64,000 bases of DNA, from the NCBI GenBank assembly GCA_015832175.1, contig WJXW01000011.1, forward strand, positions 682,001-746,000, in the 5' to 3' direction. The position numbers and the translations under genes are program-made. Below are positions 1 through 11,600 of the stretch, piece by piece (position 1 is the stretch's first letter; the number at the start of each line of letters is the position of its first letter). Below the pieces are notes generated by a model. That model saw nothing but the letters and a program-made list of their open reading frames with translations, was not told where the DNA came from and searched no databases. The stretch is from Paraphaeosphaeria minitans (taxonomy: Eukaryota > Ascomycota > Dothideomycetes > Pleosporales > Didymosphaeriaceae).

Positions 1-963
1 GAACCGCGGTGGTCGTAATGATCATAATGAACATCGTCAGCGTACGCCTCCGCCTAGGCGAGGTAGTGGCGGCGATAACGCTTCGGCTTATCAGAATGGC
101 TCGCCGAAGTTCATAGACTGGGACCGCACACTTCCCCGTGACCATATCAAGGTTTATAGCCGTACACTTTTCATAGGTGGTGCTACTGGGACTGAATCGG
201 AGATCCGAAGCATATTCAGTCAATTCGGCAAAGTCCAGAGCTGCATCGTCAACCAGGATAAACGCCACGCTTTTGTCAAGATGCTGACACGCCCGGACGC
301 GCTCGCAGCAAAAGCTGGCATGGACAGCACGCAGGATCCGAATGCACTGTCAAAGGCTCGCCAGGTAAGTCTTGTTGATTGCTTGATTTGCAATGTACCC
401 GCACAATGCGGCCGGTCAGCGTGTTCCGTGGATTTGACTAATTGCGTATACAGACTAGATGGGGTGTAGGTTTTGGCCCCCGCGATTGTAGCGATTACAA
501 CACTGGTGTTAGCGTCATCCCAATATCCCGACTCACTGATGCCGATCGAAAGTGGGTATTAACTGCTGAATACGGCGGTACGGGTGGTGTTCCTCTGGAA
601 GAGGGCATGGTCATCGAAGAACCCGATATCGAAATTGGCGCTGGTGTGTCGTCGAAAGGTTAGCCTTCTCGTCGTTGTGTTCCACTTGTGCTTAACGCAG
701 AAGCGCGGGTCGAATTTCTGATATAGAACTGACTTTGCACAGCCATCAGCCGAAGAGTGCCTCCCGAGGGCGGCCGAGGCCGTGGAGGGTTCCGAGGAGG
801 ACGAGGCGGCGGCGGCGGATATGAGGAAAATCGCGTTCGTCGCTCAGCCGATCGACCTAATACACATGACAGCCGCCATATCTCGCCACGAGCTGAGCAA
901 GGCATTGCTGTACCTCCGGCCGTCCCTGGCTTTGGCTTTCAGCTTCCTTTTCAAATGGGTTAG
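1..963 (+). CDS. Seb1/Nrd1-family RNA-binding protein, 3' part
   Basis: The 3' end of a split gene whose start lies before the window. Exons are <1-364, 454-658 and 743-963, read with codons starting at base 2. The visible protein has an Arg/Gly-rich stretch, then an RRM with RNP2-like LFIGGA and RNP1-like KRHAFVKM. The block TRWGVGFGPRDCSDY and the EEPDIEIGAGVSSK stretch follow; these are typical of the S. pombe Seb1 / S. cerevisiae Nrd1 family. The C-terminus is RGG-rich and ends in FQMG. In that family the protein binds the RNA polymerase II CTD and nascent RNA, and acts in termination and 3'-end formation. Both introns use GT...AG and keep frame (phase 0 and phase 1). The CTD-interacting N-terminus cannot be seen. 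Family assignment is from recognised sequence blocks and is strong. Confidence 0.85.
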
Positions 964-1580
964 CGACACAGTCGTCTCTCTCAAATATTTTGCTTTGAGC
1001 AAACGGCGTTTCACAAAAGTAGTGGTCCATGTTCGAGGGATGGACGGTGTAGTCCGTACGAGCCTCAGATCAAGACTTTTCAGAGCTTGCCCAGAGGGCA
1101 ATTTTGATTTACTTGTTTCTGCATTGCAAGGCGCTGTGGAAGCTTGCGTGGAGCTGCGAGCATCACAGGCAGGGGCATCTTTTTGCGTTCTCGCAGCCCT
1201 GCGAGGATCATTGTAGATATTAGTGCTTGTATGAGTAATGGTTTGTCCGACATGAAATACGTATGAAGGGCAAGGTTTTGGAAATACAAAAGCAACACGT
1301 TCACAGCATTCAATATTTGGAATGCATATGTGTTATGATGATTGTGTCGATAGGGCTTATTTGCGATGTCCGTCTGGTAGGTATAGCATTTCCCACGTAG
1401 GAAGTCCTTACCCGTGGACACCTGATTCATGTGCTGACAAGCAGCGTGACGTATTCTCGGATGTTCCTTTCCTCGAGCCACAACCACCGGTGTCGGTCGT
1501 CTGCTTCCAGGACATCTTGACGAGATAGCACCCTGGCCAATCCCTCCCCGACACTCCCTATCTTGCCAGGGCAAATCCTC
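964..1580. other. Intergenic, convergent 3' ends
   Basis: Lies between the ends of the Seb1/Nrd1-like gene (+) and the LOG-like gene (-). I see only low-quality ORFs here and no repeat or RNA gene; it probably holds both 3' UTRs. Confidence 0.5.
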
Positions 1581-2252
1581 TTATTGCGAGTCCCAAGTCA
1601 AGTTGAATCTCCCCTCGGCGTTCGTATAGTCGCTCAAACAGGTCAAGACCTCATCGGCACTCAGCGCCTCAACCAAAATGCCCGCATTCCCCGGTCCAAT
1701 AAATCCACTCGTCACACCCTTCTTCACCCAATCCAGCAGTCCTGTCCAGTACCCATCGACATTGTAAATGATGACCGGCATATCGTGGATCCCGAGCTGA
1801 TTCCACGTCGTCACCTCCATCAGCTCCTCCAGCGTCCCGTACCCCCCGCTCAGCGCCACGAAGCCGCCGCCGGGCCCGCCCGCAATGACCTCCTGCGCCA
1901 TCATCTGCTTGCGCGTGTGCATGTCCTTGACGACGGTGGTCTTGCCGTAGATGGCCTCGTCGATCTTGTGGGAGAGCGGGTCGGCGGGGTCGTGGTTTTG
2001 CTCGTATTTGACGAGCGGCGCGGGAATGATGCCGTGCACGGAGGAGGGTCCCGAGAGGGAGACGAGGGTCCGCGCGACTTCGCCCATCAGCCCGACGGTG
2101 CCGCCGCCGTAGACGAGCGTGATATTGGAAGCATGCAGGGCGTGGGCGAGGGCACGGGCGGCTTCGAGATGCACGGGGGAGGTGCCCGAGGAGGCGCCGC
2201 AGAAGACGCAGACGACGGGCTGACGCTGGACGGTTCCTGGAGGGTTCGTCAT
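1581..2252 (-). CDS. LOG-family (lysine decarboxylase-like) phosphoribohydrolase
   Basis: Single-exon protein of 223 aa. It carries the Rossmann-type start VVCVFCGASSG, the LVYGGGTVGLMG loop and the LOG signature region SGGYGTLEELMEVTTWNQLG. LOG enzymes cleave cytokinin riboside 5'-monophosphate, or more generally nucleoside monophosphates, to the free base and ribose 5-phosphate in the cytosol. The family motif is usually PGGxGTxxE; here a Ser replaces the Pro, while the Glu of GTLEE and the Arg of MHTRKQMM are present, so activity is plausible. Many such proteins are misnamed lysine decarboxylase. Length matches the family. The start is the first ATG, with the AT-flanked region upstream shared with CLPTM1. 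Whether it makes cytokinin in this fungus is unknown. Confidence 0.88.
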   Translation of the reverse strand: MTNPPGTVQRQPVVCVFCGASSGTSPVHLEAARALAHALHASNITLVYGGGTVGLMGEVARTLVSLSGPSSVHGIIPAPLVKYEQNHDPADPLSHKIDEAIYGKTTVVKDMHTRKQMMAQEVIAGGPGGGFVALSGGYGTLEELMEVTTWNQLGIHDMPVIIYNVDGYWTGLLDWVKKGVTSGFIGPGNAGILVEALSADEVLTCLSDYTNAEGRFNLTWDSQ

Positions 2253-2674
2253 GGTGGGTGTGTAGACAGTCTTTGGGTAGATAATCTTGGTGGAGGCTGT
2301 GGCGAGTCACGATGGCGGGGTAACTTGAAGTCCACAGGTCACAGAGGCGGAAGAGACGGTGGCAAAGGAGCGTGAGGCAAGGAAACACGGGCTCCTATAG
2401 CGTCAAGATTCCTTCACCGGTTCTGAGGGCGTCGTACAGGAGACCACACGCTGGAATCAACAAGCTGCCTAGAGCGCGGCATGCAGGCCGTGTCATGGCA
2501 TGGATCGCCGGCGACGAGCTCCCCAGTCATCCCGCATCGGTTCTAACTGCATCTGGCTCCAGACGCTTGGCGATATCGCAATCGCCGCCAGCCGCCAGGG
2601 AAAACCGCGTCGTCGTGCGTGTCCTCAAGCTGTGACTACTTCTTTCAACGTGACTTTTGAGTGCAGTCAGAGTC
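2253..2674. promoter_or_regulatory. Divergent promoter region LOG / CLPTM1
   Basis: A 422-bp gap between two divergently transcribed genes, so it must hold both promoters. I see no strong TATA box or recognisable operator; small ORFs here are not convincing. Confidence 0.45.
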
Positions 2675-4804
2675 ATGCCTGAGCAACGCCGCCAGGAAGA
2701 GCAGCAGGGGTCTGGAGGGGTGTGTATAGTTCCGCTGCCGTCGGCTTTCCCCACCGCGACTCGAGTTGACGCGGAAGAACGGTGCTGATGACCCATGACA
2801 GATTGTGAAGACGCTGGTGCAGAGTGTGGGCATCTTTATGCTGATCCAGTTTGCGACGAAGCAGTTCTTCGGCCAGACGCCCGCTACGACCGCCGACCCC
2901 GCAACCGGCGGTGCCGTCGTTGCTTACACCAAGGTCGCCATCCCCGCCTTCGACAACCGCCCAGCACAGTTCAACGATGGCGCTGTCCGCAGCGTCATCC
3001 CGCAGAACGTCGCGCCCATGTGGCCTGTCGACACTGAGGTCGACATCACGCTGTACATCTCGCCGTCCATCGCTATGCCCCCGTTCAAGCAGCTGCCCGC
3101 CGACACGCTGCTCATCGACGAGAAGGCCTTCAAGTTCGGCGACTACGCTGAGAACCGCGTCATCGAGACTGAGTTCAAGGTGCCCTCCGCCGTTCAGCGC
3201 AACGCCACGCTCTTCGCCCACTTCTACGTCGCCCAGACTGGCAACCCCCTCGACCCCACGCAGCCCGGCTACGATCCGACCAAGGCGTACCACGTGATCC
3301 GCGCGCTGTCGCAGTACCAGGTCAAGAAGCAGGTCAAGAGGACGCGCAACTTGCTGTCGGATATGCCGGAGTCGGGCGAGACGGAGGAGGAGAAGAACAT
3401 GCCCAAGGTCGTGGGGAGCTTCTACCACTCCAATTTCACGATCAGCTTGATTCCGGACTCGGGGGTGGTCAATTACCCGACGATGCATGCGGGTATTAGG
3501 GAGTTCATGCAGCTTGATCAGACGGGCTCGCGGGATGCGACTGGCCAGCATGGGTGGTACTACCCCGTGCTGTTTACGAACACGTTCTGGCAACTGAAGA
3601 AGGATATGATTGAGCTGAACGAGACGGTGAGTCTGACGCCAAATGGCAATTTTAGGACATGCACTGATTCCTCGTCTAGGTCAAGACCCTACCGCTCAAC
3701 ATCAAGCTGAACAACCTCGCCAACTGGAAGTTCAACCTTTACGCCTCCATGGAAGCCAACATTCGCGCCAACCAAGCCGCCGCCGCGAGCGGCCAGCCCG
3801 TTGCCGGTGGCGGCGACGGCTCCGAGATGGAAATGTTCAAAGAGATCCTCATCGACAGCAACTCGTATCTGCTCGCCGTCACCGCCATCGTCTCCGTCTT
3901 CCACATGATTTTCGAGATGCTCGCCTTCAAAAACGACGTCCAGCACTGGCGCAAGAAGAAAGACAATGTCGGCACCTCGGTGCGCACCATCCTCGCAAAC
4001 GTATTCATGCAGTCCATCATCTTCCTCTACCTCATCGACAACAACGAGAACACCTCCTGGATGATCCTCTTCGGCCAGGGCATGGGTATCGCCATCGAGG
4101 CCTGGAAAATCACCAAATCGGTGAACGTCCGCGTGCGTCCGACCCCTGAGGGGTCCTGGCTCCCCTACTCCATCGTTTTCGAGGACAAACACGTGCTCTC
4201 CGAAACGGAAAAGAAGACAGAGGAGTACGACGAGATCGCGTTCAAGTACCTGACCTGGGTCGCCATCCCCTTACTCGCGGCCTACGCCGTGTACTCCCTC
4301 ATCTACGATACGCACAAGTCCTGGTACTCATTCACCATCACCACGCTCGTCGGGTCCGTGTACGCCTACGGCTTCCTCATGATGGTGCCGTCTCTGTACA
4401 TCAACTACCGCCTCAAGTCCGTCGCGCACATGCCCGGGCGCGCAATGACGTATAAATTCCTGAATACTTTCATTGACGATTTGTTCGCTTTCACCATCAA
4501 AATGCCGACGCTGCATCGTCTGGCTACGCTGAGAGATGATGTCATCTTCTTTGTGTATCTGTACCAGACGTGGATGTACAAGGTGGACTACTCGCGTATT
4601 AACGAGTTCGGACAGGGTGGGGATGACGAGGAGGAGGAAGAGAAGAAGGCAAACTTCCCACTTGTGGCGGATGCGGGGGGCGATCAGTCGCCGAAGGTCC
4701 CGGATGCTGCGAAGGTGGCCAAGCTGGAGGCCGAGAAGGCGGACAAGGCTGAGGCCAAAGCGAGTGGCAGCCAGAAGAAGGGCAATGCCACGAAGAGGAA
4801 GTAG
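2675..4804 (+). CDS. CLPTM1-family membrane protein
   Basis: Exons 2675-2719, 2802-3626 and 3680-4804 give 664 aa, close to human CLPTM1. The short first exon (MPEQRRQEEQQGSGG) was chosen because its phase-0 join to IVKTLVQSVGIFMLIQF restores the usual family N-terminus and the intron has a CTGAT-type branch site. A hydrophobic segment at about 20-35 is followed by a long lumenal domain with family blocks such as FYHSNFTISLIPDSG, WYYPVLFTNTFWQL and LPLNIKLNNLANWKFNLY. Several membrane segments lie at about 350-530, then an acidic and lysine-rich tail. CLPTM1 proteins are ER/Golgi multipass proteins; CLPTM1 restrains surface receptor traffic in animals and CLPTM1L acts as a lipid scramblase. 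The role in fungi is not settled. Confidence 0.9.
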
Positions 4805-5159
4805 ACGGACGAAGTTGGGGCATCTCTAGGACGCGAGTTGATGTTGGGGTAGATAAAAGAAGATAATCATGGGATGATGATGCTCACCACCACCGCCGCC
4901 GCCGCAGCCAAACCCCGCTAATCGTCTACCATAACTCCCCCCAATCTCCTCCTGCAACTGGACTCTTTCCCACTTCTGCCCTACCTTCGCCCGACTATAA
5001 AAGCAGCTTCGAAAGGGTTTCCCATGCGTCGTCGTCATCCCTCCCGGCGTCTCCGATAAAACGACCACCACTCATTTCCAAAACAACAAGACCACAAACA
5101 CTCCTACCTATGCGGCTGGGTCCGGGCGGGTCTCTATCTACCACCGAAAAGCACGGAGG
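4805..5159. other. Intergenic, CLPTM1 3' flank
   Basis: Includes a short (CACCAC/GCC)-rich stretch near 4888-4912 and pyrimidine-rich sequence. No gene is seen. Confidence 0.4.
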
Positions 5160-6960
5160 GCATGTCAGAGTGGAGGTTTGGCGTCTCGAAAGAAGAAGAG
5201 ACGTGGATTATGCGGTTTGGATATCTGGGGTGTTAGGGATGAGGGGGAATGTATCGTGGTACCATGTTTGGGGGGGGACGGGTTCGAAAGATTGTCGCTA
5301 CTACGATACCTAGAAATGGAAATTATGTATGGGTGCTGGGGATCTCGGCGCATTTTCGAAAAAGTCGGGTCATGTTTGGAAAGGATGACGACAAGATGGC
5401 GGAATATGGCGGTGATTGGCATTTCGTGGCAATATTTGCCGGATTTTGATGTTTTTGCGTGACGATGGGCGATATTTGACAATAGTTTCCCATTGCGGCC
5501 AGTCATTGGCCCTGCTTTGGGTGGGTGGTGGGGTTTTGGCATCTTGAAATGCAAGCAAGAGGCGAGGCGAGGCGAGGCGGTGGTCTTTGGTTTTTTGGGT
5601 TACCTACCTAAAAATAAGGTGGAAGCAAAGAACATGGTGTGGCAATTTTCCGACATTACAGAAACGTGGGACGGGCTGGTTGATGGGGTGGTTCTTTGGG
5701 TTTCGGAATAGGACTACCCAAGGAGAACTAGGTATCTATGTGCTGGGCTTTTGGTGTCTCGGGGAATGCGCAAAGGTCGGAGCGATGTGGTGGGCTCTCG
5801 GTGGGTCTCGAGAAGATAACCAAGGACAAGGAACTATGTGCTTGAAAGGGTCTCAAAAACGCATACAATAAACGACGATGTGGTGGCCCTCCGGCGCCCT
5901 CCTAAAAACGGATCGAGATGCTAAACATGTGCGTGGCTTCCGGGTGTCTCGAGGAAGGTCATTTTGGTTCATGTCACGTGGTGGCCTCCTGCGCGTCTCG
6001 AAAATCTTGGTCCACGTTGAAGAACGCAGGTGCCAGCATTCGGTGTCACTGCAAGGTCCAACAGTATTGCCACATGTGCGGTTGCTTCTTGAAATCTCGA
6101 AGATTTGACAGATACTGCGCGCTTGCGTGGTGGACTTCTGGCCTGTCCAAAATCTTGGAGAATAGACTGGTATGGAAAGTCTCCTGATTCTCGGAAAAGA
6201 CCTAGGCAGACTGCCATGTGGCGGCTTCTGGCGCGTTTCCAAGAACGTAGTGGATGATAAATAATGTGCTGGCTTGCTTGGGTCTCTCCAAAGAAGCACC
6301 ATGGATATCTCTAACGCGAGTGCTTCCTGGAGCCTCGCAAAAAGGAATGCAATACAGGGTCATGTGGATGGTGGACTCCTGTGTTGTCAAAAAGAGAAAA
6401 TGAGGGGTGCATGTCGTGACCTCCACACTAATCGGAAATTCGAACGCTAGAGCACCATGTGGTGGCCTATGGTGTCTCGAAAGATGCAAGGGAAGAAGAA
6501 ACGTAGGTGCTAGCTTCTGGTGTCTCTAAAACACGCACTCGTGGCGCATGTGTGAGCCGTTGCCTCCTTTGATCTCTAAAATTAACCTGAGCGGGAAGCA
6601 AAAATTGCGGTGGCGTCTGGTCATTTGGAAACATCAGCTAAGAAGTACATGGGGGGACTCGAGGTCTTGGAATTCATAACACAAAAAACTCCGAGTTACC
6701 CCGGCGTCTCCAAAGATTCCATTCGAACACGTCATGCGGTGGCTTTCAGGACTTTTTCAAACAGGCAACCACAGAGACCAACGTCCTGGTCTCCGATTCC
6801 TCTAAGAGCTCTTTCACAAAACAAAATGGCGGCATCCTCCTGGTGTTTCGGACATTGCTGGGAAGTTGAAATCATGTGCTCGTTTGGGTGTCGAGAAGGA
6901 TCCAATGAGCGAAGCTATTTGGCCATCGTGGTGCTTCAAAAATCATTTCCTTCCTCAAGA
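5160..6960 (+). repeat. Degenerate 48-50-bp tandem repeat array
   Basis: A gene-free stretch in which a diverged motif recurs about every 44-53 bases. The core is close to GTGGCTTCTGGTGTCTCGA followed by an A-rich tail. Clear copies have their GTCTC-like anchor near 5754, 5803, 5849, 5944, 5993, 6043, 6096, 6146, 6190, 6236, 6284, 6333, 6383, 6471, 6519 and 6569. Weaker copies extend to about 6890 and back to about 5181. The spacing wanders and is not a steady multiple of three, and all frames contain stops, so this is not a repeat-coding gene. I read it as an old minisatellite. No target-site duplication or terminal repeat was recognised. The copy number (about 18-25) and consensus are by eye. 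Confidence 0.7.
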
Positions 6961-7287
6961 CCGGCGTAGTAGATGTGGAGGTGCCACAATCCGGAGATTG
7001 CTAGTGCTGCAGGTTCCATTTGCTTGAGAGCGAAAGGACTTGTCTGATGAAAACAGGTGCGGGGTTCGTCTTCTTGCACGTTGGTGAGACATGGTTCAAA
7101 TGCAGTTGGTGCGGCAATTTACACTTGGCCTAGTGTTGTTAACGTGCAAAAGCCCTGCACGATAAAAAACATTTGAAGGGATCGCAAATGGACCAGAGGT
7201 GCATAGTATGGTGGCCAAATTGGTGTTTGGAACTTCACGCTCATAAGCCTTTCTTACTCAATGATTGTTCAAGACTGCACAATCAAG
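6961..7287. other. Intergenic before the GH28 relic
   Basis: No gene or clear repeat is visible; probably the former promoter of the broken GH28 gene. Confidence 0.35.
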
Positions 7288-8264
7288 ATGCTTAACGCCG
7301 TCGCTTTGGTCAATGTGCTCGGCAGCTTGGCAGTAGCCGCCCACGCTCCTTCCAATGGACTTTTCTCTCAAAGTACAGACGTCGTAGAAAAACGCGCAGC
7401 ATGCACCCCAAACTCAGCAAGAAGCTCCAGTATATCCCCGCCATCGAAGCAGCCCTCAAGTCCTGCGGAGCGGGAAGCACCCTCATCATCCCAGACCTAT
7501 ATGATCCGCAGCACGCTCAACTTCATCGGTTCTCCAACTGCGACTTCCAGAACAAAAGCACATTAAAAGCCTTAGACGACACAGCCTTCTGTAACGGCGT
7601 GACTTTCATCATCTCCATGTGTGGCATTAGCGGTGCAAAAATCAATAGCGTGACCAGCACCAGTGTCATTGATTGGAACGGACAGACGAGCTATGCCAAC
7701 TTTTCCACCATTTCGAGTTACAACTTACAAGCAGCCGAAGTTGTTGAGTATCATGGGGAAAATCGACGAATATTGCGGTGAGCGGTTTGAGGTTTAAGAA
7801 TCCGCCTTGTAAGTTGCACCATTTAACCCCTTCTACCGCTCTGGTGTGCATATGATTGACATAGTCTAGCGTTCTTCATAACCAACAACGGCGACAGATC
7901 CCACCATCTCATATAAGTCTCTCTACCTCATGTCAGAATCCAAACTCAGCCACCCCGCTAAAAAAACCGGCGGCATCAACATTGGGCCCGCTGTATACAT
8001 CACCCCGAAAATTTACGTGGTCAATACGGTTATGGAAGGCGCGACGAAGGTGGTGGGAATTAAGGTCCCCGGAGGTTCTTCTCACGGCACCGCCGTTGTA
8101 AAAAATGTGACCTGTGACAGTGGCGTCGAGGGACTATGCTGCCCAGATCCAGTCGTGCTACAACAAGGTCGCGCCATACTATGCTACGAACTCCTCGACA
8201 ACGCATTTCTCTGAGATTTTTTCGCTTGCGATATCTCAGGTAGATCACCCAATGACGTTGGCTT
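7288..8264 (+). pseudogene. Broken GH28 polygalacturonase-type gene
   Basis: Pieces of a secreted glycoside hydrolase family 28 (pectinase) protein lie in order but in shifting frames. They are a signal peptide (MLNAVALVNVLGSLAVAAHA), the IEAALKSCGAGSTLIIP and SNCDFQ...TLKALDDTAF blocks, VTFIISMCGISGAKINSV, then SGLRFKNPP, INIGPAVYITP, VVGIKVPGGSSHGTAVVKNVTCDSG (split between frames) and DYAAQIQSCYN. An intron with good GTAAGT and CTAG ends remains at about 7809-7867. Between GPAVYITP and the KIYVVN block, the segment that normally holds the catalytic Asp-Asp pair (TNDDD region) is missing, and the C-terminal part is gone. Several frameshifts and stops occur. It cannot encode an active enzyme. 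Family identity is confident; the substrate class (exo-polygalacturonase versus rhamnogalacturonan or xylogalacturonan type) is not. Confidence 0.8.
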
Positions 8265-8617
8265 TAGCTCAAATACGATCTATTCTAGGTGTTCTCGAAT
8301 ATGTAGTGACAACGCGCTTTCAGTGGTTTGTACGCAAGGATAATTTACCGCTATCAAATGTCGAACTGGGCCCACTTCAATATTCATACCACCAGTACCG
8401 GTACCCTTCGAAAATCTTCTTGTCTGGATCGAGCGGCACGCCCGATATGGAGCTTGGCTCAGACCCGACAACTGTCGTACCGCGTTATTTGAACGTAATC
8501 CTCGAGCCAAGCATGCGTGGGTCCAATGTGGTTAATATACGGTGTAGAATTCAGCTCGTAACGAGACAACGCAGCTGAACAAATACTGAGTTCAGCCCCA
8601 AGGCTCTTACCGCCACT
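8265..8617. other. Intergenic after the GH28 relic
   Basis: Open frames here show no family resemblance. It may be decayed coding sequence plus the 3' UTR of the Laa1-like gene. Confidence 0.35.
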
Positions 8618-11600
8618 CTACCCAAAGTTCATCTTTAACGCAATACTCGGCTCCCCCGTCTCCTCTCGCACCTCCCTCCTGACACCCTGCCCACTCTTCA
8701 GTACCCCCTGCAAAAATTCCTTGTCATCCGTATTCAACGCCCCCACAACCTCCCTAAAACTGGCCTGATCCGCGCCCGCGAATTCCAACAGCCTGCCTGC
8801 CGTCTCCGCGCTCGCCTTGGGCTCTTTGCGCACTCTGGCGAGCAAGGCCGGGATGATGAGTTTTGACGCGACGAGGCGCTGCGCGGGAGTAGACAGTGTC
8901 GATATGAATGCCACGAGCGTTTGCGCGAGGGTAGAGCGTGACTCGTCGAGGCCTTCGGCGTCGGATGGGTTAGCGAGGAAGATGATGACTTGTGGGAGGA
9001 TCTGCGCTGCGATAGCGGTTTCGACGGGTGTCTTCTTCGGGAGCAGTAAGAGGGAGCGACAGCAGCCTGCGACGACTTTGCTTGTCATTCTGCTGCCGAG
9101 GCAGCCGAAGAGTTCTTCGATGAAGCGCTTGATGAGCGGGTCGTCGGCTGTAAAGGCAGAAGCTGCGGAGCTGAGTAGGATGGTCGTGGTGAGTATTGTG
9201 TTCTTCTCGCACGCGAGGGCGGCATCGAAGTCGCGGTTTTGCGCGCGTTTGAGCGTCTGGAGGAAGCGTACGAGTGTAGCGCGAAGCTGAGTACTGGTAT
9301 CCGAGCCTGGTTCCGCTACTTGCGATATACTTATGACGAAGCGTTTGAAGATGGGGAGGGCTTGCGGTATGACCGTGGCTTGACAGGAGCCAGTACCGAG
9401 AATGGTGACGAAGATGTGAAGAATGCAAGCATGCAAGTCCGTCTTGATGATGGAGGGGAAGACACGAGCTGCGTCAACGAGGGCGGAGAGTGCAGTGGTG
9501 AGAAGAGCCACCGCTTCCTCGTTGAGATCGTGACGAACTGTCGAAAGTGAATAGGGGTTGCAGTAGCACATATAGAGGAAGGAAAACGTACCACCGCTCT
9601 TGCCGTCGTCGAGGCTAGGCACCAGGCCAGTCAGTACAAGGACCATAATGCGGGTAAGCTCAAACAACTGTTCGATATCGTCAGATAGATGTTCATCGCC
9701 ATCGGAGGTGCTGTTGGTCAGTCAGCAATTTTCTTTTTTGAACAGGGAGGGAGGCACGTACTGGGCTCGCTTCGCTGATGGGTGGCCCAAGCAAAGATTC
9801 CTCGCTATCTCGACAATGACAGTTTGAACTTGCAGTCCCTCTGTGAGCACGAGGCGGTCAAGCATGTCCATAGTTTCTGAGAAGACCACTTCTTGGTATA
9901 TAGCATGGCCAGAGACTGATGGTCGCAAGATCTTCTTCAAGGCCTGAAGAATCTCCAGTATCTGCTCTTTGGACGCCTGAAGATCACCTGGTCGGCCAGC
10001 CAGTGCTTCAAAAGCGAGGCCAAAAAGAACGAAGAAGAAAGCCACAGGCTCGTCGCGGTAATTGATATGATCGGGGTTTTTGTTGGGCGTCGACGACTGC
10101 TCGTCAAACTCGGTCTTGCCGTCCAGTGCGTCGAAGACGAACTCGCTGTCTTCGTCGATCAAACTTGCAATTGCATCGACGAGGTTCAGCCATGACTCTT
10201 GGTAGAACTGCAGTGCGTGAGTACAGATATCCTAACGTAGATTGAATATCCTACCTTCAGCAGTGTTTCTCTGTTCAATGCAGCGTATATTGTGTCCAAG
10301 CTCCCAGACAGCGATGCCGAGCCCATCGACGAGATATCAGGCTCAAACCGCAGTCGGGCGTATTCTCGTAGTGAAGCAAGCCAAAGTGGAGTAAGGTGGG
10401 CGATATGCGGCCTGAGAACATCGACCAAGTACTTCTGCTCTGTACTGGCAATCTGAAGTTCAGCCCATGCCGAGAACACCGACATCTTGACCATGACTGC
10501 TGCATTGGAGCTGAGGCCTTTGAGGTCGCCGATGGCAGCAGCTTCCGTTTCGCCTGAAATATTTCAGCAGGGACATTCTCCGAATAAGGAATTGAACTCA
10601 CTGGAGAAGTTTTCAAGCGCAGAAACAAGAAGCTTGAGTATACGTCCCATGCGATCGACATCTGTCACAATACCCGTGGCAATAAAAGTTGCGCAAACGT
10701 TAACAGCTTCTGCAGCGAGTTCTGGCGAAGAGTCTGCCGCAAAGGCGGGTGTCAAAGCAGATCCGATCTGTGCTTGGTACTGCTCGAGCAGTGTTACTTC
10801 TGGGAAGTCAGGATCCGGTGTCTTGCCAAAGAGCTGTACAACGTTTATCAGCATACATCTTGCTAGTAGGTTACTGAACAAACCTTGAGAACTTGGTCGA
10901 TGATCTTCAGACCACGTATCCGCAGCTGCACGACGCCTGCAGTCGATGCCGAGAACGCGATGCGAACGACATCGGCTATCCGCTTTTGTAACGCCATTAC
11001 ACATGGTGCTTCTTCTCTGAAAGCAGCCTCCTTGCTCACCATCGCCAGAAGCTCGCTCAAGCAGTCCATGCCGAACGTTCTGACCTGCCACTTCAATAGC
11101 TCCTGGCTTGTCTGTGTAGTGGGCCCATCCTCGCCTGGAGCGTTAGCCGCCGCAGCGAAACCGGCGACTTCTTCGTCTTGCAAATCAGTATGGCCGCCTT
11201 TCGGTTTCGTGTCGACTTTTTCTTCTGCCTCGGCCACTTTCTTCGTCTTGGTCAGCACAGAATGGCATCTTTGAACCCAGGTAGCTGTGTCTGTAAGTCC
11301 GGTTTGATGTAGCCAATTGCGAATGATGTTTCGGACGACCTCGTGTTCGGGCTCTCTGTCGAGAATATGCCAAAGCTGGTCCTCAAGCCCCGGCTCGCCC
11401 GACCGTATGACTTCTTCCGTATCTCTTCGCATTAGGTTGTGAAGACCGTCAACCGCCATGTCAGAAATCTGAGTGGCATTGCTATCGACTGCCTGTTGCA
11501 ATTGCTGGATGTATACTGAGAACTCGATATGTCCTGGCGCGTACAGAGAGAGATGCTCTTGACACTTTAGACTTTCGATCGTGATGAGTATGTCTGACTC

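Noticed and set aside
1080..1574. 164-codon - strand ORF
   Set aside because: No domain or codon pattern; overlaps the 3' region of the Seb1-like gene.
1563..2375. 270-codon + strand ORF over the LOG gene
   Set aside because: Low-complexity translation; antisense shadow of a clearly recognised LOG protein.
2673..3593. 306-codon - strand ORF over CLPTM1
   Set aside because: Leu/Asp/Gly/Arg-rich shadow created by codon bias of the CLPTM1 exon.
5160..6960. CRISPR array or repeat-coding gene
   Set aside because: Copies are diverged without conserved repeats and unique spacers, the organism is a fungus, and all frames contain stops.
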